From Tetraselmis striata (Eukaryota > Chlorophyta > Chlorodendrophyceae > Chlorodendrales > Chlorodendraceae): DNA of 64,000 nucleotides. The translations under genes were made by a program, and so were the position numbers. Shown here one piece after another: positions 38,942 to 50,747 of this stretch. The notes beneath the pieces were generated by a model. It was not told where the DNA came from, did not search any database, and was given only the letters and a program-made list of their open reading frames with translations. Where the stretch lies: NCBI GenBank assembly GCA_006384855.1, contig VCJN01002455.1, forward strand, positions 1 to 64,000, given 5' to 3'. Position 1 is the stretch's first letter; every line of letters starts with the position of its first letter.

Positions 38942-41900
38942 TCAGATGCCGGGCCGCTTGAGGAAGGACGGCATCGCCTGGTGGCCGCGCCCCCCAAAGT
39001 CCACCTTGCCCTTGCTCTTGGTCAGCTGCCGCTGCGTGGCGTTCTTGAGCGCCATGATGACGTCCGTCGTGCCGTTCTCGATGGCCGCCATGAGCGGGCT
39101 CACGCCGTGGCCGTCCACCTTGCTGCAGTCGGCGCTCGCCTCCAGCAGGATGTTCACCATCTCCAGGTTGCCCGCGGCCGCGGCGATCCACAGCGCCGTC
39201 GCGCCCTTCTTGGCGCCCGTGGAGCAGGGGCAGTCCACCTCCGTCTCCTCGCTGCTCAGCAGCATCCGCCCCATCTCCACGTCGCCCTGCGCGGCGGCCA
39301 GGTGCAGCGGCGTCTGCCCCTCCTCGTCGCACTGGTTGGGGTCCACCTTGCCCTGCTCCAGCAGGTACTTCACCTGCTTGTGCTCCTTCATGCTGACCGC
39401 GTCGTGCAGCGCGTTCATGCCGTTCACCTTGGTCGCCGTCACGTTGATGCCCGCCTTGACCAGCAGCGTCATCACCTCCTCCCAGTCCGACTTGCCAGTA
39501 GAGTGGGTGGAGAACCTGGGCGTGGGACAAAAAGGCCAAGCAAGAGAGGAAGCAAAGGGTTGGGAGGGGGGGGGGGGGGGGTCGGCTTGTCAGTGTTGGC
39601 TGGCAAGAAGAAAGTACCTTGCCGGCCCGGCTGGTACCGATGCCACCGCGTCTCCAAGGACGCGCTCAGAGAGGAAAGTGTCCTCATTTCAAAGCCACGA
39701 GGCCGCGTCGGTCACCGCCAAAAACGGAGCATCCCCCAACGAGAGCCACGCTGTCCTGCGCGAGTTGCGTGAAGCAACCTTTGGCGCCCTTTCAGACCCG
39801 TCGCTCGCGGCGTCGGCCCGAGCCCTCACCCCAGCTATTGTGTGAGGGCCCAAAACCGAACAAATACACGATACATGCGTTCCGAACACACAAAAGTGCC
39901 GGTGCGCACCCCTGGGAATCAATGCCCCGGGTTTCGTATCGGAGCGTCGGCACCCCTAGGGGGTTTTCGGTGACCCCTTGCCCGCTCGCCCGGCATGAGT
40001 GAGCGGATGTACATGCGCAGGGTGTTACGCCAGGGCCCGCTGTGCCGCTTGGCTCCCTGGAGGATGGGTGTTGGCAGGTGAGCAGGCTGCTGGCGCTGAG
40101 AGGACAGCTGATATTCCATGGTATGTAATCAGGCTCGCAGGTCGCACAGACTGTGAATCGGATTTCGCCTTTGAGTCCAGGATTTTGTTGTTAATATTCC
40201 CGGTGCATTCTGACAGATTTCCGGATACAGTTGGTGTTGCCCAATTTGGGTTAAGGTCAAAAACAATAACATGTGGTGAATCCAGAGTGTGACGACGGCA
40301 GGTGGGCTCTCCCTGTTGTGATGCTGGTTGAGGGGGAAGCATGGCAGAAAAGGGGGGGGGGGGGGGGGGGGGGAAGCAGCAGGGCTGTGGGAGCGCCGCT
40401 CCGCGGGCTCACCCCTTGGACATCAGCACGTGCGCTGCTGTGCTGCCGTCCGCGGAGGCGGCCTCCGGGTTGGCTCCCGCCATCAGCAGCGTGCGCACCA
40501 CCGCGGCGTGGCGGTTGGCCTGCACATGCGCCAACGACACCGTACTTCAGCAGTGTGCGCGGTGGAGCTCAGCTGAGGGGGAGGGGCGAGAGGGGGCGGC
40601 TGCATAGAGATCCAGGGGGGGGGGGGGGGGGGAGTTGAACGGGGTCCTGGCAAGGAGGGCGCACCGCCGCGATGTGCAGCGGCGTGCGCTGGTCCAGGGT
40701 GATGGCCTCCGTGTTGGCACCGCCGTCCAGCAGGGAGGACACGACAGCATCGTGGCCGCCCTCCGCCGCCACCCACAGCGGCGTGGCGCCGTCGATGGAG
40801 CGCGCCTCCAGCTTGGTGCGCCAGCGGAGGGCGGAGACCACGTTGTGGTGGCCGTTGCAGGCGGCGATCCAGAGCGGGGTGGTGTCGTTGCAGAGCGCCT
40901 CCGCGTTGGCGCCCTTCTCCAGCAGGTGCTCGCAGATCTCCGCGTGCCCGTTGCACGCGGCAATCCACACCGCGGTCGCGCCGCCCTGCGTCACCACGTT
41001 CTTGGTGCCCTTGTCGCCCTTGTCGGCCGCCTTGCTGCTCTTGGCGTTGGAGGCCAGCAGCCCCATCAGCGCCTGCCCGTCCTCCGCGCCCCACTCCCCC
41101 TCAGGCTTCTTCGTCTTGCCGCGATTTTCCAGCGACTCGATCACCGCCTTCATGGCGGAGCTCCCGCTGTCCAGCTCCAGCACCGTTCGCTGCGGCCGCC
41201 GGGGTGGCAGGCAACGCCCGCGGTGAGTAATAGCACGCAGACCGCCAAGCCCTCTAAGCCCCCCCCCCCCCCCCCCCCTCCTTCTCTGCACCCCTTGCCA
41301 AACTACAGCGTACAAGGAACTGCGACTTTTACCACCCAATCAAACACAGAGAGACTCTACGGGGCACGGGGGCAAGAGCCCCCCCCCCCCCCCCGCCTTA
41401 AGGCGTTCGCCCCTATGCTTAGTGGGCCGGGCCTCACCAGGCGGATGGCGTCGTTTTTGAAGGCGCCATGCGCCAGCAGCAGCTTGACGCACTCCAGGTG
41501 CCCGTTGGAGGCGGCGATCCACAGGGGGGTGCAGCCGCTGCCCATGGGGGGAGGGGCGGGGGGGGGGGGGGGGAGGGGGGGAGAGCGTGTCAGGGGCATG
41601 CGCCCTGGCTAGGGTGATAGATGGGAGCCTCCTGGGGGGCTCTGGGCTGGCGGGTGGCAGGCGGGTGGGGGCGTGGCTGCCGCACCTCTTGTGGGCATTG
41701 TTGGGGTCTGCCTTGTGGCTCAGGAGCACGCGGACCACCTCCCTGCAGCACGCACACCCGGTCGCGTCACCCACTGCACGCGTCGGCAGGCTGGGCATTG
41801 GCCCGGCAGGCAAGAGGAGGGGAGGGGAGGGGGGTCGAGGCGGGTCGCACGAGTGCCCAATTGCGGCTGTGCTGAACAGGATGCTTTGCCCCGAGCGCTT

Positions 41901-42804
41901 CTTGAACTCCACGTTCGCGCCGCTCTGGCACAGCGCCTCCACGATTCGCGGCTTGTTGAGGGTGCATGCGAGCAGGAGCGGTGTGGAGCCGTCCTGCGTG
42001 GGCCGGCCAACAGGGCGGCGTAGGGTCAGGCGGGAGACAGAGGCGCTGATCGTGAGGTCCTCCTATGGTCTGAGACCACATAAACACGAACGGAGCGCAG
42101 AGGAAAGGTGGGAAAGGAACAATGAAGACAGCTGCCACTCTCGAAGAGCTTCACGCACCCCCACAGCAGCAAGTGGACCCCCCCCCCCCCCCCCCCCCTA
42201 TATCAGCCCGGGTATGGTTCGGGCCAGGGAGGGGCATCCTTGGACCTGGCTCGGCAGCACCGCCCGCCAAGGGGCTCACCTGATCGAGGCACTCCGTGGA
42301 GTTGCCGTGCTTCACCAGCCAGCTCGCAGCCTTTGGGACGTCGCAGACGGAGCAGAGGTGGAGCGGCGACACGTTTCCATTCAGCATGTCCTGCTCGACC
42401 TGCACCATGGCCGCCACCAGCTGGTGCAGCTCCTCGCACATCTCAATGTCAAACATGTGGTCGCACTCCCCGCTGAGCAACGTCGCCTTTATGCCGTCCA
42501 GCCGTTCCGTGCCCTCCACGATGTTCTTCACCGGCTCCAGCTGCTCCGCAGCGATGAGGAATGCGATCGTCCGCGTCGTCGCCTGCTTCACGGCCTCGTG
42601 AAAGGTTCGGATGATCTTGAGCCGGTACTCAGGGAATATTACTCGTAGCATCTGGCTCACCGTCGTCTCGTTCACATTCTTCGTTGTCTTCTTGCGCGTC
42701 TTCACAACCGCATCCCAGAAGCCCCCCGTAGAGCCCGAGGCCACTTTCTTCGGCGCCGAGCTCGCAAGCTTCTTCTCCGCGGGAGTCCGCGCCGCGAACG
42801 CCAT
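38942..42804 (-). CDS. Ankyrin-repeat protein with a conserved N-terminal domain of unknown function
   Basis: Seven exons splice in phase on the minus strand: 42804-42280, 41993-41851, 41742-41686, 41537-41438, 41189-40665, 40519-40413 and 39515-38942, giving about 676 aa. The first exon encodes about 150 residues before the first repeat, with a Lys-rich stretch (KTRKKTTKNVNETT) and a helical region that I do not recognise. Ankyrin repeats follow in two groups (DGSTPLLLACTLNKPRIVEAL; GCTPLWIAASNGHLECVKLLL; three PLW[IV]AA repeats; TPLHIAA; NALHDAVSMKEHKQVKYLL; QTPLHLAAAQGDVEMGRMLL; TALWIAAAAGNLEMVNILL; VSPLMAAIENG). The end is FGGRGHQAMPSFLKRP. It is presumably a protein-protein scaffold. There is no signal peptide or membrane segment, and no function can be assigned. 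Confidence 0.87.
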
Positions 42805-43495
42805 CCCGCCCGTGTGCCCTCAGCGGCCGCGCCCTCCAAGTTCTCCCGCCGCGCCGCTGTCCCTAGCCCGCCGTGGCGCTGAGAGAAGCACCTGACACTA
42901 CGCCCGGCCGACTGCTTACCGTCGACACCGACCAGCGCTCAGTGCGGAACGCTGGGCGAGCTGCGGGGCAGCAAGTCGTCGCAGACCTCTTTCCCTGGGG
43001 CTAGACTGGGCGAGCTGAGCGTTCCGTAGCGGTCCTCGCGCCGGGTACCTCTATCTACGCGATTGACGCCACTGCAGCATGGCTTCGGCTACTTGCACCG
43101 CTCGCGGGGGCGTGCGGCCTCCATTTCTCGTTTGAAAAAAAATTAGGGCTCCCTGACTTGTGCGCTCTATGGGTAGTCAGTCATAAGGATTCAATGCGGC
43201 ACCAAGCCGTAAACATTTAGCAGTACGATAGACGATATGTACGCTCTATTACTTTTCAGTGGCAATTGCCGTAGCAGTAGGTAGGTTCTTCGGTTGTAAC
43301 AATGTTGCATACTGGGCTCGCTGCGAAAGGCGACCGGGAAATCATAAGAAAGGTACAAGAAAACACCCATCACTATAGTACTATGATTCAGCGCGCTATG
43401 GTTCTAGTTATTACATCAGGGCTTTCACAAATGCGCACAGATGCGCACTATTTCAGCGCGCTATCCACTGAGACTCAGCATATCGGGGTCCGAAG

Positions 43496-44942
43496 CAGGG
43501 TTGGGCTGCATTATCAACTGCACTGCAGTAAGCTACTGCATCACTGCAGCCTGCACTATTTTCCGAAAAGGGCTGCAGTGCAGTTACCCAAAGTGCCCCA
43601 ATTCTCACTGGATAACGTTTGATGGGGCCCGCCAATGATAATACGCCATAATTCGACGGTTCCGGCGGTCGGAGCGCCGTGAATAGCACCGTACTCCCTC
43701 GTGCCATCACACGTCGCCGCATCGGGGCACAGACCAGTACACCACACACACTAGCCGAACATGTGATCCTCACTTCACGCTCACTACATGCCCAGGCACC
43801 ACTACCTGTCATCCTCCTCTCATCACTCTTCGTCATTTATATGGAGGGAGACCAGTCTGCCGCGAAGCATGGCGCAACGGCGATGGGGGGCAAGGCGATG
43901 GCGGAGGACAGCACCGCCGCCGCCGCGGCCAGCACTGCCGCCAACAGCTCAGCAAGAGTGACACCGACACCACTGTTGCTGCTGGTCCATCTGAGCCATT
44001 TGCTGATGGTCCAGACAATGATGATGACGACGATGGTAGAGATGCCCTCTACTATGACGATGGTGACGTGAGGCTGGCCACTGACCATGCCAATAAGGCC
44101 GCCTTGTTGGCCGCTGCGGAGGCTGAGCTGCGCACCGTCCTTCCGCTGTTGCAACCTGCTCCCCAAGAGGACAGAGGACCCGTTGAAGTGGAGGAAGACG
44201 CATGCTTCTTCCCCCCCCCTCATCTCTGAATTAGCTAGGATTGCTTTATGTGTGCCGGGCTCTCACATTGAGTGCGAGCGCATGTTCTGTCTTGCTGGTC
44301 ATCTTATCACCATGCACTTAAGAAATAAAATGAACCTGGATTACATGGGTATCTGCGTCTTCGTTCAGAAGAACCTCGACTTGGATGCCAAGGTCAGGGA
44401 ACTACTTGCGTCACTCGTACTACGGGGAGGCTGCTTTCAACACCATGGCTGCGGATCTACTCAAGCCATGCGGAGAGGATTGGCTGGCTTGCCGGGTCCT
44501 TGAGGGCGAGGGCGAGGGGGAGGCCATCCGCATTCAATGGGGAGCGGTGGAGTCCATGCTGGAGCAGTATGGAGCCGAGCCAACGGATGAGGAGGCGGGG
44601 GATTAGAGGGGTTTTGATGCCATCATGCTTTTTTACGCGTATTTCACTATGCATGCCTTGGGACATCATCGTTGGACACACACAAATGTACACACAGTAG
44701 GCTTTCCCCCTCTGTAGGCAATTGAATGATATATTACAACTTCCGCCACGATTCATGCCCCTCTGCATCCGCCATGCATGGCTGCCCCTTTGCCCTTCAC
44801 TGTCCCGCCCTTCCCTATAATCAGCAGTTTCAATGCTAATGCAGCCTGCACTACAGCATGTTGACTACAGCATGCACTGTAGCATGCACTGCAGCCTCCA
44901 TGCAGCCTGCAATACTGGCAAGTGGATTGCAGCCCAACCCAA
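43496..44942 (+). mobile_element. hAT-superfamily DNA transposon, degenerate
   Basis: Left end CAGGGTTGGGCTGCA (43496-43510); right end TGCAGCCCAACCC (44928-44940) is its reverse complement, with the last two bases altered. The flanking 8-mers GTCCGAAG (43488-43495) and GTCCGAAT (44943-44950) match at seven of eight positions, as expected for the 8-bp target duplication of hAT elements. Subterminal CTGCAGCCTGCA-type motifs are repeated at both ends. The interior encodes hAT transposase remnants. Length 1447 bp, shorter than a full autonomous hAT. Confidence 0.85.
43990..44606 (+). pseudogene. hAT transposase C-terminal remnant (dimerisation region), frameshifted
   Basis: After an acidic stretch, the dimerisation region typical of hAT transposases is readable: ISELARIALCVPGSHIECER, then MF.LAGHLIT and VQKNLDL. 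The frame upstream ends at a stop just before it, and the two are offset by one base at the C-run around 44212-44219. A further offset near 44400-44420 separates it from the terminal frame ending at 44606. The N-terminal and catalytic parts are not recognisable. Non-functional as read. Confidence 0.8.
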
Positions 44943-45190
44943 GTCCGAATCAGGGTTGGGTTGATGGGCCTGCAATTAAGGGTACTTCAGCCTGAAGTCC
45001 CAACTTAGGCTGAATTCAGTTCAGCCTGATTACCTGCTCCCGGAAATGGCATGAAAACTCCCTCTTACTTGAAGTCCAAGTACAAATACGAGTATTACGT
45101 GTGGGGCCCGCAGCTGTAGGAGCGTAGGACTGGCTTCCTCTGAATAGACATAATCCTAAGAGGTATTGCTCCCTATCGTCCCTTAGGGAT
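44943..45190. mobile_element. Possible second hAT-family end adjoining the first element
   Basis: Immediately after the presumed target duplication, sequence starting CAGGGTTGGGTTG (44951) reproduces the hAT end motif in the same orientation as the left end at 43496. It may be the left end of another family member or the remains of a nested insertion. No matching right end was found nearby. Confidence 0.45.
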
Positions 45191-47660
45191 CTTTTTACAT
45201 CAATGCTTTAACATATGCCCATTTAAAACAGAACTAAAAGCAGTTGTGAAAGGTTGCCAGCAATGGAGAGATATAGGCATGTAATCAAGGGTCAACCAGG
45301 AGGCCAGGGAGACAAGAACCAAGGAAGAGTCACGGGAACCAGGAAGCCCCCAAATCGCCAAGGAACCAAAGGGTACAGGGAAACAGTGAACGCCAAGGAA
45401 CGACCGGAAAAACCCCGAAAGGGAAACAGGAAACCAATGGGACCATCATGACCGCGCGGCGGTGGTCCATCAGCCGCGGCGAGTGCGCTTTTTATTGCAG
45501 CCGATGACCCGGGTCATAGCTACACATGCTGACGAGTGATGCGAGGCATGCGCAGGAGCACCATCACTTGCCGTGCGCGCCGCTCCGACCCCGCCAAGAA
45601 CTTTGCCTGTATGCGCCATGTTGATGAGCACGGAGAAACGGCGGCGCCACGCATACAAAAGCTAGCCGATTTTCTGGATAGTGTGCCTGTGGCTACCTTT
45701 CGCGAGCTCCACCAAGAAAGCCTCGGCGTGCGGGGCCAGCGAGCCGAACTCGGACACGGCGAAGGGAACAAAACGAAGCATGCCGCCGCCGGCTTTTGGA
45801 GTTTGTGGGGCTCTGCTGCGGGCCGCAAAGCGGTCGTTGAATCCGAGCTTGACACGCCGAGCATAGGGGCAATGGTGGTATCGATAGCAACCGTGTTCCC
45901 GCGGATACCACCATACCCGAAAAGCTTTTGGGTTTAGGTCGACAATGAGACTTGCGCTTCTTCTCGATCAGGAAACGAGGTGTTGACCACTTCAACTCCG
46001 GATGACTGAGTCCCTCCGCGAACTTGATGGTGCACTTCGGCTCGTTCGACGGAAAGCTGCCGAGAGCTCGATATAGTAAAACGTCGAACTCCGACACATA
46101 CACCGAAAAAATCGCAGGCACACTGCTCAGTCCAGCATCAATTTGAAGTTATGAATCAATCTTAATTCCAGCCTCACGTTGTAGGTTAGGGGCTTGAGCT
46201 CATTTACGTACAGCTTTAACAAGCTCCGTTGCAATAGCAGGCCGTTCGAAATCAGGTTTCTCGTACGACTGCCACCAGCGACGGAGTGCGAGGGGCAGCC
46301 CCGTTTAGGCGCGAAGTAGCGCGTTGAAGCCGCATGTCTTACCGGCGGAGGAATCGTTCCGACTGCCCGGAAACGGTGGTCTTCTTCACCAGCGAGCCGA
46401 AGGCCGGCGGCATGGGGGGCTCTTGTATCACGAGGCGTGAAGAGCGACCCTTCGAATCAGTTGAACGGTTGTCCGTGTGGGACACTTGTTGTTGGCGCGA
46501 AGAGCCAGCAGCGCACGGTGCCCTCCGGACGATCGTCGACCGCCTCACGGGCAGCGAGACATGTCCACGAGCTGGACGCGGGGCATCCCTTCTGAGTGCG
46601 TGGCTTGTAAAGCCAAAGACCTTGCATGTCATGAAGACAGGAGCTCTGTCGCGGCGCGACCCCATGGTGGGCGTTCCGCGACAAAGGAAGATGGGGACAG
46701 ACAAGCCCCCTAGACGGTGCGTTTAAACACACGACGAAGCAACATGCGGGAGCATTGCCACCCGGGATGGCTACGTCGTGAACCGCACGCGGGTGGTGCC
46801 GTACGGGAGTACAGTGTCGATGCCGCTCCTCTAGGCGCTGCGGGGTCAATGCGGCTCCTCGGGCGGTACGGCATACTAGCACCGGACATATTATTATTGG
46901 CGCCGTATTTGCGCCGCACCACAAATAGACGACAGAAAACCCACGCTAAGTAGACGACAAGGGACAGGAAACCCCAACTACTAGTAGTAAACATATTACT
47001 GGTACTTTTTTGTGGTGTTTTCCCGCCCCCGGGACATGACTGGCAACAGTGAAACCCTTGCAGCGTCTCTATACGTCGACGATTGTCGTTTCGGGAGCAG
47101 CGATCCAGTTACGGAAAGCCCTAGGCGATGCTTCGTTATGGTCAACAAGCAAATTGCCTAGGTCAAGCAATTTGCTCCCTTGCCTCATGCTTGACCTTGG
47201 TTCCATGCTTATGTCTTTCTTTTGCTGGCAACCTTTCATAGTTGCTTTTGGTTCTGTTTGTAGCGCGCATATGTTAAAGCACTGGTGTAAAATTAATAAA
47301 GCAAATTGCCGAAGCATTCTGCACGACTAATTGAAAGGGGGTCGCGTCCGCGCGTGCGGCACGTGATGGTACTCATGCGCCTGCGTCGCGTCGCTCGTCG
47401 GCATGTGTTGCTATGACCCGGGTCATTGGCTGCAAGCGTCCTCGCCGCGGCTGATAGCCTACCCCGGGGCGGGGGTCCCTTTGGTCCCTGGCAGCTAAGT
47501 GATTTCGTGGTTCCCTTGGCTCCTTCTTGGTTCTTGGCTCCCTGTCCTCCTGCTCGACCTTGGTTTCAGGCTTATGTCTCTCTTTTGCTGGCAACCTTTC
47601 ACAGTTGACGTTAGTTCTGTTTGTAGTGCGCTTTTGTGAAAGCCCTTATGTAATTAAAAG
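45190..47660. mobile_element. Transposable element with long imperfect inverted arms (~350 bp)
   Basis: The left arm (about 45190-45580) and the right arm (about 47330-47660) are reverse complements with many substitutions. Shared blocks include CAGAACTAA, TGTGAAAGGTTGCCAGCAA, ATCAGCCGCGGCGAG and ATGACCCGGGTCATAGC. A third partial copy of the outer arm lies inside at about 47160-47320. The centre (45580-47330) holds retrotransposon-like scraps but no intact gene. The long arms suit a foldback or Mutator-like element; the class is not established. Confidence 0.7.
45693..46121 (-). pseudogene. Degenerate mobile-element protein fragment (possibly reverse-transcriptase C-terminus)
   Basis: Two readable protein-like stretches lie in different minus-strand frames. 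The first (46121 to about 45930) contains SEFDVLLYRALGSFPSNEP. The second (about 45860-45670) contains RFVPFAVSEFGSLAPHAEAF. The latter resembles the tail found after the reverse-transcriptase domain in some algal and protist non-LTR retrotransposons, but this is from memory and weak. The frame break between them indicates a broken copy. Confidence 0.35.
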
Positions 47661-47697
47661 CGACTAATTGAGGGCCAGTCCTAGAATTTTCAGCACT

Positions 47698-48215
47698 GTA
47701 CATCCCTTGTCCGCTCGGTTGAGCGGTCGTCTCGTATGCGAGAGACCCGGGTTCGATTCCTGGCCGATGTATTTCGGCAATATCGGCCCGGCGTGTCCCG
47801 GGTTTACCTGGTGGATGCATAGCCCTTCGGGGTTTGAATGAGGCAATGGTAAAAGTTCGCCCCGGGACATCGGCCGAAGCCGCCCCAGCACTTGACCTCG
47901 TGCGCCAACTGCAGTCGTAGGTCTGGCATAGCCAGTAGACCATTGCCTCATTCGAACCCCGAAGGGCTAATGCATCAACCGAGTAAACCCGGGACACGCC
48001 GGGCCGATATTGCCGAAATACATCAGCCAGGAATCGAACCCGGGTCTCTCGCGTACGAGACGACCGCTCTAACGAGCGGACAAGGGATGTACCTTGTAGA
48101 CATGAGGCAATGGTCTACGGGCTACAGGTATGCAAGACTTACGACTGCAGTTGGCGCACGAGGTCAAGTAGTGCTGGGGCGGCTTCGGCCGATGTCCCGG
48201 GGCGAACTTCACTTC
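47698..48215 (+). mobile_element. tRNA-derived SINE (outer copy), interrupted by a second copy
   Basis: The head starts GTACATCCC and contains a tRNA-like segment (47699-47771, 73 nt). That segment has a perfect box B sequence (GGTTCGATTCC), a T-arm, and partly paired ends TACATC/GATGTA. Its D-arm and anticodon arm are irregular, so it is tRNA-derived rather than a functional tRNA. The body resumes at 48115 after the inner insertion and runs to about 48215 (GGGCGAACTT). Confidence 0.75.
47851..48101 (-). mobile_element. Inner SINE copy, opposite orientation, with 13-bp target duplication
   Basis: A full copy of the same SINE reads on the minus strand from about 48092 (head, tRNA-like 48091-48019) to 47851, where it ends in a short T run (AACTTTT), as expected of a Pol III transcript. 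It is flanked by direct repeats ATGAGGCAATGGT at 47838-47850 and 48102-48114. These join the two halves of the outer copy exactly, the signature of target-primed retroposition. Confidence 0.8.
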
Positions 48216-48236
48216 TACTTTGTACTCGTCCTACTG

Positions 48237-48343
48237 CGGCGTGCTGATGAATGATGATGATTATTCGCGATTATATATCGGCGTGCTGATGATGATGATT
48301 ATTAGCGATTATATATCGGCGTGCTGATGATTAGCGATTATAA
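48237..48343. repeat. Tandem repeat, ~38-43-bp unit, about 2.7 copies
   Basis: Units begin GGCGTGCTGATGA and end GCGATTATATATC. The first two are complete and the third is truncated. It lies directly downstream of the SINE pair. Confidence 0.85.
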
Positions 48344-48756
48344 TATTATAATGTAGTCGCTAATCATTTCTGAACACCGGCTCTGCTAAAAAGAAACATT
48401 TGTTATGTAGACGCCCGTTTTCTGAACACGCAGCGTTAGACAGAAGCGCGCGGCAAATGTCACATGCCAGTCATGTACACCACTACTGGCACCACCCGCT
48501 TTGCTACACAGGCAGCAGCCATAACGACGGCTGGCACTTCACCATCAGGGAGGAGCGCATGCCGGTGGTAGTCCAGCGGGAGACAAACGAGACAAGTTGC
48601 ACCACGGAGCTGTTACAGCCGTCCAGTCGAGCTCCACGCGCGTCCAACCGCTTGCGCCTCGGGCGGCCACCTGCTCAGCAGCTCGCACCGTGCCGACAGC
48701 ACCCGTCGAAAGCTCCGGGTGCAGAGAAAACGGGTAGATAGCGCGTACAGTCGAAG

Positions 48757-48787
<31 letters not shown>

Positions 48788-48853
48788 TTCTCCCCACTGG
48801 TCACCGGTCCTGTAGCACCGGTGGCCGAGCAGTGCAGCAGGAAGGGGTTCAGC

Positions 48854-50713
48854 ATGGGGGACAGCACGTTTTTGACCGCCCTTGGGGTAGACCCCTACGA
48901 GGGGCTGGGCGACATTCAGGATTCCAACCCGTCCCAGGTGAACCGCATCCCTGCCAGAGCATTATCCACGCAGCACCTTTTTTACACGGTGCACGCAGAC
49001 TTCGTGCCAGGCGGAACGGTCTTCAGGGTATAACAGGCGTCTACTAACTCCATGACTGCCTGGGCCCATAGACGACAGTGCTGCTGCAGAAAAAGAAGGA
49101 GATGCAGGCCCTGCAGCGCCAGGTCAACAAGAAACAGTATGAATGCGATCAGCGGCTGACGGTGGTGAAGCAGAGAGAGGTGATGCTGGGTCAGAAGCAG
49201 ACAAAAATCCAGGAGGCGATAAAGCGGTTTGATAAGTTCATCCAGGAGAACGACATCAAACGCAACAAAGCAGCGCGGAAGGAGAAAGAGGAGCGGCAGG
49301 AGCGCATGATAAAGGAGGAGGAGGCCGCGGGGCTGACGGGGCAGCTGCGCGATCTCCAGGTGCTAGGCTGCACATGCTGCGGCAGCCCTGCCACCAGATT
49401 CACATGGCTGGTATGTGATCGCGAAATACCCCACTGATGAATGCCCTGCTTTGGACTGCCTAGGATGCGCGCGCAAAGCAGAAGAAAGAGCTTCACCAGG
49501 GCAGGGTAAAAGCTCCGCCTCTGGCACTGTCCCCAACGACAGGCGGCGGCGTACTGAGTTATCATTCGTGTGCCTGAAGATGACAGTCTGCCGAACCTTG
49601 TTCTAAATGTTGAGGCGCATGGCATGGCGACTAGGTGTATGAGCGGTACCTGGAGACAGTAGTGGAGTCCAGCGGGGGTGACTTTGACGAGATTGAGGAC
49701 GCTCTGATGAGATACACAACTCTGAAGGTGCCGCCAGGATCTGCCTGTTTCTCTGCGTGATTGACGGATATCGCACGCCGGGTTCCAAAGAGAACCGGAT
49801 ATCCTGACATACGTCTGCTTGTGACCTGCTCTTTTAGGGCACCGCAGAAGACCTCGGCCAGATGGGCGATAAGCTTAATTCGGAAATAGAGGACTTGAAG
49901 GTGAGCGCACAATAAGGGGTCCAGTGAGGTTGTCTGAGAATGCAACCTGGATACTTGCGTTGGAGATACTGTGCTGTGGGGGGATCTGAGGGGATCTGAT
50001 GTTTATTGGGGGGCACATTGGCAGACGGCGACCATCCAGCGAAAGAAAGAGCTGGAGGACGCTTTGCTCATGGCGACCAGCTCCATCGCCAAAAAGCAGA
50101 AGGAAATGGAAACTCTGCGCAACACTGGCATGCTCTTGGAGCAGCGGCTTGCCACGCAGGAGGAGAGCGCAAACCAACAAATCAGTACAATGGGTACGAC
50201 TACCTACATGATGTGTGTGTGCGTGCGCATGTGTGTATGTGTGTGTGTGTATGTGTGTGTGTGTGTGCGTGCGTGTGTGTGTGTGTGTGTGCGAATGTAT
50301 GTGTGTGTGTGTGTGCGTGCGTGTGTGTGTGTGTGTGCGAATGTATGTGTGTGTGTGTGTGTGTGCGAATGTATGTATGTGTGTGTGTGTGTGCGCGCAT
50401 GTGTGTGTGTTTGTGTGTGTGCGTGCGTGTGTGTGTGTGTGTGTGCAAATGTATGTGTGTGTGTGTGTGTGTGCGTGCGTGTGTGTGTGTGTGTGCGAAT
50501 GTATGTGTGTGTGTGTGTGTGTGTGCGACTGTATGTGTGTGTGTGTGTGTGTGTGTGCGTGCGTGTGTGTGTGCGAATGTATGTGTGTGTGTGTGTGTGT
50601 GTGCGCGCATGTGTGTGTGTTTGTGTGTGTGTGCGTGCGTGTGTGTGTGTGTGCGAATGTATGTGTGTGTGTGTGTGTGTGTATGTGCGTGTGTGCGTGT
50701 GTGTGTGTGCGAA

Positions 50714-50747
<34 letters not shown>

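Noticed and set aside
47699..47771. Functional tRNA gene
   Set aside because: The T-arm and box B are good, but the acceptor has mismatches, the D-loop is too short and the anticodon loop does not fold to seven bases. The segment also sits at the head of a repeated element, so it is tRNA-derived.
48237..48343. CRISPR or replication-origin iterons
   Set aside because: Only about 2.7 head-to-tail copies with no spacers, next to a SINE; more likely a local tandem duplication.
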